Shown here: piece after piece, positions 22,167 to 33,405 of the stretch | Position numbering within the stretch: the first letter of the stretch is position 1 | Layout: each line of letters begins with the position of its first letter | NCBI RefSeq assembly: GCF_010389155.1 | Contig: NC_057769.1 | Location: 7,192,735 to 7,256,734 of the forward strand | Source of the DNA: Erigeron canadensis | Taxonomy: Eukaryota > Streptophyta > Magnoliopsida > Asterales > Asteraceae | Length of the DNA: 64,000 nucleotides | Direction of reading: 5' to 3' | Translations under genes and position numbers: made by a program | The notes under the pieces: model-generated | The model's database searches: none | Seen by the model: only the letters and a program-made list of their open reading frames with translations | Told to the model about the DNA's origin: nothing

Positions 22167-23666
22167 ATTATATTATTATAATCAAAATATATAGTATATA
22201 GAATGAAATGATATTATTTACTAATTAATTAAGATTAAAATATAAAATATAAGAGAAAATATGTTGAAACACTATGTTTATTTATCTTTTTAAATTTTTT
22301 TTCCCCCAAAAATAACAAAATTAAATATTGATAAAAAGCTAGTATCTTATGAACGTTGCACTTGGACCCACGATGAAAGCTGACTCAACGATTGCATTCT
22401 TAAACCGAATAAATCTTCTCAATTTATGAACCTTAAAGGCTTAAACTCAATAAAACAAAATCGAAGCAGGTTTATACAGACACGAGACACCAAACCTTGA
22501 GCGAAAAGTAAAACTTGTGTCTAATAGGAACTAGTTTTAGGTGTCACTTGTTTACCTGATTAAGGGGTGTTTGGGATTACTTTTTGAAAATAGATTATAC
22601 GTTTTGAATAATTATAATAAGATAATTAGCTGCAACAAAACGTGCTAATAAATATAATGTTTGGATTTGATTATGCGGTTTGTAATCACAATAACCAGAT
22701 AATCAGCTCTTAAGTGTTTGACAAATATATAATTTTTAATAAATAATCAAGTAAAATGACAAAAAAGGACAATAACCAAATGGTTATTATGACTCAATTT
22801 TACCACTACATATTTAGATGTCAAGGGTTACTCATCCAACTTGGACGCAACAATAATTTACAGTATATATTTCTATTGTTTGCAATATGAAAATGTATAA
22901 CATTCATGTGAAGATGGATAATATAACTAATTGTTATGCATGTTGCACTACACATATATACACTTACTAGTCAAATGAATAAAAAAATAGGGGGCTTCCA
23001 AATTGAATAATACTAACAAAAATGTTACTGCGAGTAAACTAATTGACCGATGAGTACATTAAGAGTCAACAAGTTACATAACTTGGAACTTATGCCACCT
23101 AAAAGCATTCATGAACTAGATAAAAGTTTAAAAAATGTAAATTAAACTAAAAAAACCCATACATAGTTGAGCAGATTGCAAAAATACAAGAATGCCTACT
23201 CATATATGCCCTTATATCTAATCTAAAACTACGCTCCAAGTTGTCCCAAACCACTCCCACCATGTATGTCATGCTACAGCAAAATTGCATTCCCGATTGA
23301 AATAGCAAAGATATCCAAAATCGTTTGCATCAATCTGCAAGATGTCAAAATAACCAAGAAACAACACTTCAACCAAGCTACAATAACAGACATCTAAGAC
23401 CCACCATCAAGAGGAATTGCAGAATGCATATACTCAAGACAAAACTAACAAGAGGAATTGCATATGCACAAGACAAAAGTTTATGCAATAACAACAAATA
23501 AACTAGTTTGGATAATCTGTACAGCAATGCCAAATTGGCAATTATAAATAGGTAAAAGACTAATGAATAGAATGACTCAAATTTTTGTAAATTGAAAAGT
23601 ATTGCCAATAGCCCAATAGTCTAGATATTATGTATTAGTACAGGAATAGGAAAAAGACACCAACTA

Positions 23667-23756
23667 GTCTTTTGAAACAAAGGCTCGTAAAACATGTAAT
23701 ACACCTCCAAACTAGTCTTGAAACAAAGGCTCGTAAAACATGTAATACATCTCCAA
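23667..23756. repeat. ~45-bp tandem duplication at the 3' end of the SANT-like gene
   Basis: Two adjacent copies of ACTAGTCTT(TT)GAAACAAAGG continuing CTCGTAAAACATGTAATACA(C/T)CTCCAA. On the minus strand each copy encodes the MYYMFYEPLFQD-like tail and contains its own in-frame TAG. Confidence 0.8.
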
Positions 23757-24205
23757 ATTTTTGTCCTTGAATTTTGCAAGTTCGGGATCCACCTATAAAA
23801 TAAAGAAAACAATAATTTAACACCTAGTTACCATAAGATTGTGAAAAAACTACTTGATCAAACCATTACCTGTATTTTTTCATCCCACCACTCACTCGTT
23901 GCTTTTATCGTTTTTTTCACATGATCCCATCCAAGCCTGGATGCAATCCTCATTAAACGATCATATATCTTCCAATCCATTTTCATTAACTCCCAATGGT
24001 TTTTAAGTTGCAATTTAGTAAAAACTTTTCCTGTTTTCTTTTTTAGGCTAATTTTTATGTTTGTCCACCCAACCTTATTAAAGTGGCTCCCGGGTCTATT
24101 ACCATTTTTGATTTCCTCAAGACACAACTCAGCAAATATAATACGAGTGCTTGAATCCCAAATAGTTTTTTGAGCAATTGTGGCATTTTCATAGTTCAAG
24201 TCCAT
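23712..24205 (-). CDS. Myb/SANT-like DNA-binding domain protein
   Basis: Two exons read on the minus strand. Exon 1 is 24205-23870, starting MDLNYENATIAQ and ending in codon CAG before a GTAATGG donor. Exon 2 is 23792-23712, after a TTTTATAG acceptor, ending FYEPLFQD and TAG. The product is 138 aa. Residues from about W16 to the end follow the plant Myb/SANT-like domain closely: ELCLEEIKNGNRPGSHFNK, GWTNI, TGK, QLKNHWELMKMDW, GWDHVKKTI, SEWWDEKIQ, then PELAKFKDK. Proteins with this domain include the L10-interacting MYB type and the accessory ORF of PIF/Harbinger transposons, and are inferred to bind DNA. Here almost nothing follows the domain, so it is short for the family. A 45-bp tandem duplication covers the stop. 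CTATCCAG just before the ATG may be an acceptor, so an upstream exon is possible. Confidence 0.6.
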
Positions 24206-24776
24206 CCCTGGATAGCAATAATATACACAATCCAATTTGACAAATAACATAAAAAAGATTTGAACTTTTGTAGCAGACTCGTACAGATATAACTAGTATA
24301 ATTCTATCTCGTTAAAAACGTGGATTATACCATGAGCTACATATACCAAAATATTAATTCAAAGAGGCATGTAAAAAATAATTGAAACCTAAAAGTTCAT
24401 AACATTAACATATAGGCATGATTTTGTAGATCCTTTCCTAAACTTTTTTCTATGGTCACACTAAAACAATGAAGTTGTAATTCTTTCAATCATCATACGA
24501 AAAAGTAAAGTTTGATATTTGAAATACTACATAGAAAAGCAATAACATAAATATGATAAAAAGCAGAAACATCAAATATGAATTGGGATTTTATATCACT
24601 TGGACAGTAAACAACACTAATTAATATATTATGGATTATAGAGATAAATCAATAATATAAGATAAATCTTAATAATCTTGGATAAATGTATGTTTAATAA
24701 GAAAATAAAGAAAACAATCATAAAAGTAATGTCAGATTTTTTATTGGAACCCTTTGATGTTTAAAACAATTGTTTA

Positions 24777-25181
24777 TCTATACTCCCTTAATAAGCAAAC
24801 TATCCCACCTCTTTTTTAACACCTCTACCTTTAAAATGTCTTTTATGCCCTCCTAATTTACACTACCTTATTTTTTCTCCATCACGCTCATTACACACAC
24901 ATACGTTCATCCGATTTCCGATTTTCTCTCCCTCCCCCTTCTCTGATTTTCTCCCCCCATAAACACCATCCACCACCGCCCCAAATACCACCATCCACCG
25001 CCGCAATCCACCTTCTATGTACGCTATCCCCTCCTAAACACCATCCACCACCGCCCCAAAAACCACCATCCACCGCCGCCGGTTTTTTTTTTCTTTTTCA
25101 TCGCCGTCACCCCACAAACCACCATCAAACCACCGGCGTTTTTTTCTTATTCTCCACTGCATCGCGCGGGTACAACGCTAG
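24777..25181 (+). mobile_element. Short Helitron nested in the Harbinger-like element
   Basis: 405 bp from TCTATACTCCCTTAATAAGC to AACGCTAG followed by T, with the hairpin-like GCATCGCGCGGG before the end. The interior is rich in CCACCATCCACCGCCGC repeats. These give a glycine-rich minus-strand frame (24891-25073) that is not a gene. Confidence 0.75.
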
Positions 25182-25853
25182 TACGTAATATACTTGAATG
25201 AATTTGTTGATAAAGCAATCAATTAAAGAATAAACATTACCAAGATGATGTAGATGACAGCTGAAGAAGATAAGATTTGCAGGAGCGGCTTGCACTTGTA
25301 TATTATAATAAACTAATTTGGGGGTATATATAAGGCCATAAGGGTATTGAGGTAAAAGTTGTAGCGGGAAATCTTTTGAGGAGACGCGCGTTTTCGTGCA
25401 GTAGGGGTCAAGGTGCTTTTAGAAAACTGCGTTTTCTATCCCTCCAAACGCAAATAATCTATTTTTAGATTTTATTTCCCAAACACTAAAAATTAATTAT
25501 TTGTGATTTGTCACCGTGATAATCTAAAAATCCACAAAAATAATCAACCCCAAACACCCTCTAAGTGATTAGTGGCTTAATTGCATTAAGAACAAAAAAC
25601 ATAGCGTCAATTGATAACCTTTTGCAGTTTTAATTGCATTAAATATTTAGAAACTTGTACAAAAAGATTTAGAAAAATCTTTACAAAGACCATGCCTTAC
25701 TTTGTTAATTTACTATGTTATTCCGTTCACATCGTATTAAAAATAATACAGATAAATAAATTGTATCAAGTCTTCTTACACTTTTTTAAATAATATGTTT
25801 TATATATGTAAATAAAAGTTATGCTAATTTACTATTTGGTTTTGTTAAATATA

Positions 25854-27037
25854 CTAGATATTAGACCCGTGTCCAACACTGGACACGGGATTTACGATAT
25901 TATCAATATTAGATCTTCATACATTTAAGTCATAAAAGCTTATACTTTTGAAAAAGTACGGTTTTAAGTGTTATATTTTGCAACTTATAGTACAATAATC
26001 ATAGGTTCGTCACTGTCATTATTAGCCTAGACATATTGATGAAATTGTTTGTTGTAGTCATTCCACAAGGCACATGCTATATATAATAATTTCTCCATTA
26101 TAGAATATTTTGAAACCAAATGTACTCATAATGTGATATTATTATGAAAGATAATTAAGAATAAAAATATAAACATATTTGTGATCTTGTACTTGACATT
26201 TAGGTATATGGATTTAATCATGATGCGCGTCCATAACACGCATAGGTTTATTTTCAATCACTTGTTCTATGATAATATGATAACAATTAGGATTGTTTTA
26301 TATTCCTTGATAACAATTAGGACTCTTGATTTAAGTGACAACTGTAACTTTAAACATTAAAAAGCAAAACTAATATACGAAAAAGGAGAAAATTATGTAC
26401 CTTTTTGATTGAGAGATAAAATGAATTTTGAATGGAGTTTATATTGATTTGGATTTAGGATTCAAGTAACCCTCTGTTGTAAATCGTGTTTGGTTCTATG
26501 ATCGTCCCCTATCCTATGATTCCTATTGTGTTTAAGACAATGATGTTGTATATCGTTATCTGTTATTATGTTTGGGATATGTATCTAAAGCTAACATTGT
26601 ATTTACATCTAATATTAAACTAAATATTAATATTTATAATTATAAAAATCTAATCTAATATTTTTTATTAAGTCATTAGGTTTTGAAATAATTTTTTGTA
26701 GAAAATATTTGATATGTTAAAAAAAATTTATTTAATTAAATGATTATAAATTTTAAAAAATTCTCTCAAGTTGACGGCTAAAAATAAATATAAATTAAGT
26801 ATTCAGGGCTAAAAAGTGTAAATTATTGATGGAAAACAAAAAAGTGCAAATAATGAGACTTTTTTTTACAAATTAATATAAATATTAATATAATAATATA
26901 TTTGGATAATGATTATTAAGATTTTTAATTTGTAGTTTATCTAAATGATGACATCATCAAAAGTCAATTTGATGAAATCAAACGATGTGATTGGTTAATA
27001 AGTCATTAGTTCAACTGTCTTATAGTATATATAAAGA
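25854..27037 (-). mobile_element. Helitron, GTGTCCA hairpin family
   Basis: 1184 bp. On the minus strand it starts TCTTTATATATACTATAAG (at 27037) and ends with a perfect 10-bp stem (CCCGTGTCCA, loop, TGGACACGGG), a short spacer and CTAGT at 25854-25857. The first 60 bp (CTTATTAACCAATCA) match the start of the plus-strand copy at 62305. No RepHel gene. Confidence 0.7.
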
Positions 27038-27414
27038 TACGTATGTCTATGTTTTGAACTGTTAAAAGATACATAGAAATATTGAACACTAAACATGTTT
27101 ATAAATAATCTAAAGACGGTAATCTGATGGTGAATGACATCTAACGCGTGTTACAGATTGATTCAAACCTTGACATCATGTCCTTTTAACTAAAATGTTA
27201 CACAATTTGCTGTCTCTCACTTCCATGAGTCGATCAGTCGGTAAGAAACCTATAATAACTCGTTCATACATTTTTAGATTTTCTTTTATAAATACTCCGT
27301 AGAAGTTTAAACCATCAAAATTTAGCTCTAACAAAACAGTTAATTATTTACTAACCTAGACACCTTTCTGAGTATTTGGTTGAAAACAAAGTTATTTATT
27401 GGTTTAAATTGAAA

Positions 27415-27568
27415 CTAGATCAAGGTACCAACATAATGCGGCGACAATGACGGCGATAGGTGATGGTGATAGCGACGACCGTAACGGTGTGGTTATTAAT
27501 GTAAAAGTTTTTGAGCTATATGTTATAGAAATTTCATTAAAGAGTACTAAAAATATACTAGGTATAGA
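27415..27568 (-). mobile_element. Very short Helitron, minus orientation
   Basis: 154 bp. On the minus strand it starts TCTATACCTAGTATATTT and ends GTCGCCGCATTATGTTGGT, a spacer and CTAGT. Trinucleotide-like GGTGATGG and GCGACGA words fill the 3' half. Confidence 0.5.
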
Positions 27569-28290
27569 TTTTTGAATTATAGTATACAAAAGGAGAAAAA
27601 TATTTTATAGTTATTGGTTTAGAAAGGAATAGTTTGTTTTTTAAGGAATTCAATATGAACTATTCATTTTGGTCAACTTCACTTTAAGAATAATACTACT
27701 TGCTTTCTAATTTCTATCGAGTACTCCGTTGTATTTCAATATTTGCCCAATTTTTATATTCTAATTATTTGTTTTTTTATGGTATTTGCATCTGCAACTT
27801 TGAAAATGACATTGTAAAAATTTGAAATTTATTCATAATTGAAGTATGCTAGATTGACAAACATTTTACAAATATAGATGACATATCAAATAGTCCAATC
27901 AAACAAAAAAAGGAAAAAAAATAATACATAAAGATGAATTAAATCGTGTAAGTTGGGTTTGTAAAAATTTGTTTGTAAAAAGTTCATAAAACTAACATTA
28001 CTCTATCCAATTTTGTCAATTTGCTGAATTATTCCGAATAACACAATATATTACTTCAAAAATATAACTTTCAAAGTTATTTAACGTGCAAGTTAATACG
28101 TTTTATCAAACTCTGTAAATATAAAATGTCGTATATAAATTAACATTTATTGTGTACACATCATTTGCTGTATAATACTATACAAAGACATAGCAATTAA
28201 GAAAGATGATGATAATCTATATATATATATATATAGATCAATTAATTTCCAGGTAATTTCCAAAAAGTCTTCATGTGGTGAACAAAAACT

Positions 28291-28375
28291 CCTATAAGAG
28301 GAGGAATCGGAGACAGTTATGAATGCCAATTCTTTCTATCATCTTTGCTAACTGAACATTCCTTTCCCTCCAAAA
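28291..28375 (+). promoter_or_regulatory. Candidate TATA box and short uORF before the Ca2+-ATPase
   Basis: CTATAAG at 28292-28298 lies 78-84 bp before the start codon and could be the TATA box. Between them, ATG 28319 opens an 11-codon frame (MNANSFYHLC, stop at 28351). If transcription starts upstream of 28319 this is a uORF. Position only; no transcript evidence. A (TA)n tract at 28216-28235 is an alternative TATA-rich element. Confidence 0.25.
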
Positions 28376-31300
28376 ATGGTTTACGAAATTCATTCGATCG
28401 GATCATTGTTGTATAACGTAAGCACAGTAGCTCTTTCAACAGCCAAAAAAAGATGGCGCCTGGCCTATATTTCAATTAACTTCTCAAACACTTTGTTGTC
28501 CATAAAAGTATCCAAAAAACTGAAAAGTTATTCCATATCAGAGATAGTAGCAACACCTTCATATACTGCTCTTCTTATCGACTCGCAAGCTAATGACCAT
28601 AATGATCATTTAGAACGCTTTTCGACCATTGACCAAACTGATCTCACAAACTTGGTCAAAAGTAAAGATCTTGAAAAGCTGCAGAATTACAATGGTGTCA
28701 CAGGTCTGGCTAAATCTCTTCACACAACTCTCAAAAATGGCATTATTAGCCATGATATAGAAAGTAGGAAAACTGCATTTGGTTCTAATACTTATAATAA
28801 GCCGCCCCCTAAAGGGTTGGTTTATTTTGTGGTAGAGGCTCTTAAAGACCCTACTATACTTATACTATTAGCTTGTGCTGCTCTTTCCCTCGGATTCGGT
28901 ATTAAAGAAGACGGGGTCAAAGAAGGGTGGTACGAAGGGGGTAGTATCTTCGTAGCTGTCATTCTAGTTATTGTTGTTTCTGCAGTTAGTAATTTCAGAC
29001 AAGAAAAACAATTTGATCGTTTGTCGAAAATAAGCAACAATATTAAAATAGATGCTATAAGAGAAGGGAGAAGGCAAAAGATATCCATTTTCGACGTCGT
29101 GGTGGGAGATGTTATAATTCTTAATATAGGTGATCAAGTTCCTGCAGATGGTTTATTCATAGAAGGTCATTCTTTGCTGATAGACGAGTCAAGTATGACC
29201 GGAGAAAGTGATCATATAGACATTGATGCGGTCAGGAATCCGTTTTTATTCTCGGGTTCAAAAGTGGCAGATGGGCATGGTCAGATGCTTGTGATATCAG
29301 TTGGGATGAATACCGCTTGGGGAGAAATGATGAGTTCTATAACGGGTGATTCTAATGAGCAAACACCGTTACAGGCTCGTTTAAATAAACTCACGTCTTC
29401 AATAGGAAAAGTCGGTCTTGCAGTTGCTTTTCTTGTTCTTGCAGTTATGTTAATCAGGTATTTCACTGGGAATACAGAGGACGAGGAAGGAAACCGCGAA
29501 TACAATGGGAAACGTACAAGTACAAATGATATCCTCAATTCTGTGACGCGTATTTTCGCAGCTGCAGTCACCATCGTTGTGGTGGCCATCCCAGAAGGTC
29601 TGCCGCTAGCCGTCACACTTACACTTGCCTATTCTATGAAGAGAATGATGGCTGATCAAGCTATGGTTAGAAAGTTGTCTGCTTGTGAGACTATGGGCTC
29701 TGCCACTGTCATATGCACTGACAAAACCGGGACATTGACCATGAATAAAATGAAAGTTACAAAATTCTGGCTTGGTCTTGATCTCATTGAAGACGATTCT
29801 TCAAGAGATGTAGATTCTAAAGTCCTTGAACTTTACCATCAAGGGGTCGGTTTGAATACAACTGGGAGTGTTTATCATTCAGGAACAACACATGAATATT
29901 CGGGCAGTCCAACTGAGAAGGCGATTCTATCGTGGGCTGTCATGAATTTGGGTATGGATGTGGAGAAACTGAAACACGGTTCAACCATTCTACATGTTGA
30001 GACCTTCAATTCCGAGAAGAAACGAAGTGGGATTTCTGTTAAGAAGAATGAAGATAACACCATTCATGTCCACTGGAAAGGAGCAGCAGAGATGGTGCTA
30101 GAAATGTGTTCAAGTTATTATCAGAAAAACGGGGTTACAAAGCCAATGAATCATGAAGACAAGACATGGTTTGAAAAGATCATCCAAGGAATGGCAGCAA
30201 GTAGCCTCAGGTGCATCGCTTTCGCTCACAAGGAAGACGGGACAGCCTACAAGACACTAAATGAAGAAGGGCTAACTTTGCTAGGAATCGTCGGGATCAA
30301 AGACCCATGTAGACCAGGGGCAAAGGAAGCTATTGATGCGTGTAGGTCTGCAGGGGTAGAAATTAAGATGATAACCGGAGACAATGTTTTCACAGCAAAA
30401 GCCATAGCCACAGAATGTGGGATACTCAAACCTGGTCAGCATGTCACCAAAGGAGAAGTAGTAGAAGGCGAAGAGTTTCGTAACTACACTGACGAAGAGA
30501 GAATGGAGAAGGTTAACAGTATCCGAGTGATGGCTAGATCGTCTCCCTTTGACAAGCTTCTAATGGTTCAGTGCTTGAAAAAGAAAGGTCATGTGGTGGC
30601 AGTCACAGGCGATGGCACAAACGACGCCCCAGCTCTCAAGGAAGCCGATATTGGCCTTTCAATGGGGATTCAAGGGACAGAGGTGGCAAAGGAAAGCTCA
30701 GATATCGTCATCTTAGATGACGATTTTGCTTCAGTTGCAGTCGTCTTGAGGTGGGGTCGGTGTGTATACAACAACATCCAAAAGTTCATTCAGTTTCAAC
30801 TTACAGTGAACGTTGCAGCTCTGGTCATTAATTTCGTCGCAGCAGTTTCTGCTGGTGACGTTCCTCTAACAGCAGTTCAACTATTGTGGGTCAACCTCAT
30901 TATGGATACTCTAGGTGCTCTAGCACTTGCTACAGAGCGGCCTACTAAAGAACTCATGGAGAAACCACCCGTTGGTCGAGTTGCACCTCTTATAACAAAC
31001 GTAATGTGGAGAAACCTATTGGCGCAATCTATGTACCAAATAACGATTCTATTGACCTTCCAGTTCAGAGGCAAATCAATCTTCAATGTGGACGAGCGAG
31101 TCAAGAATACAATCATCTTCAATACTTTTGTTCTCTGCCAAGTATTCAACGAATTCAATTCAAGGAAGCTGGAGAAGAGGAATGTGTTTGAAGGCCTTCA
31201 CAAGAACCGGTTGTTTATTGGGATTATTGGGGTGACTATCATTCTTCAAATTGTGATGGTGGAGTTCCTAAAAGACTTTGCAGACACTGAAAAGCTGAAT

Positions 31301-31423
31301 TGGGGGCAGTGGGGAATTTGTGTAGGAATTGCAGCCTTATCATGGCCAATTGGTTGGTTTGTAAAATTAACACCAGTACCGGAAAAACCATTTCTAGATT
31401 ATATCAGAGGATGGGTTAGATAA
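28376..31423 (+). CDS. Autoinhibited Ca2+-transporting ATPase, plasma-membrane type (ACA12/ACA13-like)
   Basis: 1015-aa type IIB P-type ATPase in one uninterrupted exon. It couples ATP hydrolysis to export of Ca2+ from the cytosol. The N-terminus has a basic-aromatic segment (AKKRWRLAYISIN, residues 23-35), where plant ACAs bind calmodulin and autoinhibit. Membrane helices M1 and M2 are near 160-176 and 189-206; the actuator TGES is at 275-278; M3 is near 346-363; M4 carries PEGL (406-409). The phosphorylation motif DKTGTLT has catalytic D449. KGA of the nucleotide-binding domain is at 568-570 and the hinge TGDGTNDA at 744-751. M6 carries N840 and D844 for Ca2+ binding, and M10 ends near 999. 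All catalytic residues are present. The length is normal. The lack of introns is typical of ACA12/ACA13, unlike ACA8/9/10. ATG context AAAATGG is good. Confidence 0.96.
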   Translation: MVYEIHSIGSLLYNVSTVALSTAKKRWRLAYISINFSNTLLSIKVSKKLKSYSISEIVATPSYTALLIDSQANDHNDHLERFSTIDQTDLTNLVKSKDLEKLQNYNGVTGLAKSLHTTLKNGIISHDIESRKTAFGSNTYNKPPPKGLVYFVVEALKDPTILILLACAALSLGFGIKEDGVKEGWYEGGSIFVAVILVIVVSAVSNFRQEKQFDRLSKISNNIKIDAIREGRRQKISIFDVVVGDVIILNIGDQVPADGLFIEGHSLLIDESSMTGESDHIDIDAVRNPFLFSGSKVADGHGQMLVISVGMNTAWGEMMSSITGDSNEQTPLQARLNKLTSSIGKVGLAVAFLVLAVMLIRYFTGNTEDEEGNREYNGKRTSTNDILNSVTRIFAAAVTIVVVAIPEGLPLAVTLTLAYSMKRMMADQAMVRKLSACETMGSATVICTDKTGTLTMNKMKVTKFWLGLDLIEDDSSRDVDSKVLELYHQGVGLNTTGSVYHSGTTHEYSGSPTEKAILSWAVMNLGMDVEKLKHGSTILHVETFNSEKKRSGISVKKNEDNTIHVHWKGAAEMVLEMCSSYYQKNGVTKPMNHEDKTWFEKIIQGMAASSLRCIAFAHKEDGTAYKTLNEEGLTLLGIVGIKDPCRPGAKEAIDACRSAGVEIKMITGDNVFTAKAIATECGILKPGQHVTKGEVVEGEEFRNYTDEERMEKVNSIRVMARSSPFDKLLMVQCLKKKGHVVAVTGDGTNDAPALKEADIGLSMGIQGTEVAKESSDIVILDDDFASVAVVLRWGRCVYNNIQKFIQFQLTVNVAALVINFVAAVSAGDVPLTAVQLLWVNLIMDTLGALALATERPTKELMEKPPVGRVAPLITNVMWRNLLAQSMYQITILLTFQFRGKSIFNVDERVKNTIIFNTFVLCQVFNEFNSRKLEKRNVFEGLHKNRLFIGIIGVTIILQIVMVEFLKDFADTEKLNWGQWGICVGIAALSWPIGWFVKLTPVPEKPFLDYIRGWVR

Positions 31424-31955
31424 CCGTCTGGATGGATGGCCACAGCCCAGTCCCCATCCTCGACCAGCATTACCATTCTTTACTACTATAGGGTTATATC
31501 TTAAATGGTATTTTATTGATTTTGTCCTGTAAAAAACTTATTTTTCAATAATTAATGCATAAACTATATTATTAGTGTGAATTCTACTATCTGACCCTTT
31601 TCAGCCTAAAAATGAGTTGCTTTATCTATGCAGTTATCAACAGTATATATTAAACAATATAAGCATTGCTTGCAAGTCATATGATCATCATGGTTGTGAA
31701 GACTTGTGACACTTCAAAGTTGGCGAAAGGAGCATAAATCAGCAAGTTGAAACTTAACAAAATTTAGGTTTCTACGAAAGATATAATTCACCATCAGTGA
31801 CCCGAAATGACCAAATCCTGATCAGTAAAAGACCAGAAAGTGATCAGTCTTCAAGTAAGGTAACAGGGTTATGTTTTCAGTTTGTTTCTTGAGGTACCGA
31901 ACTTGGTAACTCTAGGTTTTTCATTACAATACATCTGACTTTTCTATATTTTACT
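31424..31955 (+). other. 3' flank of the Ca2+-ATPase gene
   Basis: Probable 3'UTR for roughly the first 150-200 bp, with AATAAT/AATTAATG-like A-rich words near 31546-31558 that could guide polyadenylation. After that, spacer with no gene recognised. Confidence 0.3.
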
Positions 31956-32347
31956 GGGCTAAGTGCGCCGGAATGCAGTTAACTAATCCTGAAAAGTTAT
32001 TGTGTGCACGAACTCTAGGTCGGCTTTATTGTATTCAGGAAACTTGTTCAAGAGTCCCATAATAAACAAAAGTTACCAGGTAAGAAGTTAACCGGTCACC
32101 ACTTTCACGTTGACCTGTTGACTGCTTACGTAGCATGCACACAATAACTTTTTAGAATTAGTTTATGCACGCAATAAAAAAATTATATGAAAATAACAAG
32201 TTTTATGTGAAGTAACCGGTCTCACATCCGTTTTATGTACACAATAAACATAATTTCAAGTTTCCTGAATACAATAAAGCCGACCTAAAGTTCGTGCACA
32301 CAATAACTTTTGGTGATTAGTTGACTGCATTCCGGCGCACTTAGCCC
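31956..32347. mobile_element. MULE-type MITE, 9-bp TSD with one mismatch
   Basis: 392 bp with arms of about 90 bp: GGGCTAAGTGCGCCGGAATG on the left and the same in reverse on the right, followed by shared AGTTATTGTGTGCACGAACT and GGTCGGCTTTATTGTATTCA. Flanks are TATTTTACT (31947-31955) and TATTTTATT (32348-32356), matching 8 of 9. It lies about 0.5 kb downstream of the Ca2+-ATPase stop. Confidence 0.75.
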
Positions 32348-32356
32348 TATTTTATT

Positions 32357-33405
32357 TAATCTGGTTTTGAAAAACCATCTCATTTTACTATCAAGTAACC
32401 CGAAAGTTGGAAAGAACACAGAATCTTGTCAACTTATATATGACGTGACACAATCAATCACGTACTCATATTTCATATTTGGATTCTAAAAAGACTGAGA
32501 AACAAAGATTTATACAATCCAAATTAACTAAGTCATTCTCATATAATCAACAAGATTTTGTTTGTCTACATCCTTTTGGTTTCTGGTTACAACAAGATGG
32601 TAGAAATAAGTAATAAAGGTTTGTTTCGAAATATGTACCTCAAGATATTGATTTGTATCAGGAATTCAGGAGGCTGTATACATGCAGACAATAATTCAAC
32701 ATGCCCAGCAAAAGTATTGGGAGTAATAAGGGTTGATGAATTCATCTATACATTTCATATACTTTTGACAAATGTTTGAAAAAGCGATTTTCAAGGGATA
32801 TACTCGAAAACTTTATTTTAAAAAAAAATTCATCAACTGAAAAATTACTCCTATATACTCCACCTTTCACTTTTTTTTGTCATTTGCTCACCCATTCTTT
32901 TTTTTTAAAATTAGATACAACTTTTTATTTTTTACCACTTTAGTAATTTATTTTTTACTTTTTTAAACTTTAGTCATTCGGCTTTATTTTTGTTAAAATA
33001 GGATGAATCTTTGGATAAGTTTTAACATTAATTACTATCATAGTAAAAAATTATTGAAAAACGATTTAAAGTATACTTGAACACTACCACCATATAACTA
33101 GATAACCTACTAAGAGTCCATCTTAACTTCCACATGTCACTTGAAACAAGTATTTTTGTCATCAAAACTTAGGATGACATCTATCAATATCCATTTACCT
33201 TTTCTATTTTTAACCTAAAGTTTCTTTGTAACGGAAGGAATTAAAAATCTTTGAAACATCTTTGCATATAAAGTCATTGTTGTTGTTGTTTATATAATTT
33301 TCTTTTAACTTTCATTATGAAATAAATGATTTATAATGAGTATTAATTTGATATTATGTATGTATATTATGTTATGCATCATATGTTATATATATATATA
33401 TATAT
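32357..33405. other. AT-rich spacer
   Basis: No gene recognised; one 73-codon chance frame at 32558-32779. It ends in a (TA)n tract. Confidence 0.4.

Larger units (their letters stand above)
22564..25561 (-). mobile_element. PIF/Harbinger-like element carrying a SANT-type gene
   Basis: The left end is GGGGTGTTTGGGATTAC and the right end in reverse is GAGGGTGTTTGGGGTTGATTA. TAA flanks both sides (22561-22563 and 25562-25564). Subterminal AAATAGATTATA and AATCTATTTTTAGATT words are also inverted. Inside are a Myb/SANT-like gene on the minus strand (23712-24205) and a nested Helitron (24777-25181). PIF/Harbinger elements normally carry two genes, a DDE transposase and a Myb/SANT-like partner; only the partner is visible here. 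It could instead be two unrelated MITE ends flanking a host gene. Confidence 0.55.

Noticed and set aside
24891..25073. Glycine/tryptophan-rich minus-strand frame
   Set aside because: Translation of CCACCATCCACCGCC repeats inside a Helitron.
29281..29616. Minus-strand frames inside the Ca2+-ATPase gene
   Set aside because: Antisense shadows of a long, strongly conserved coding frame.
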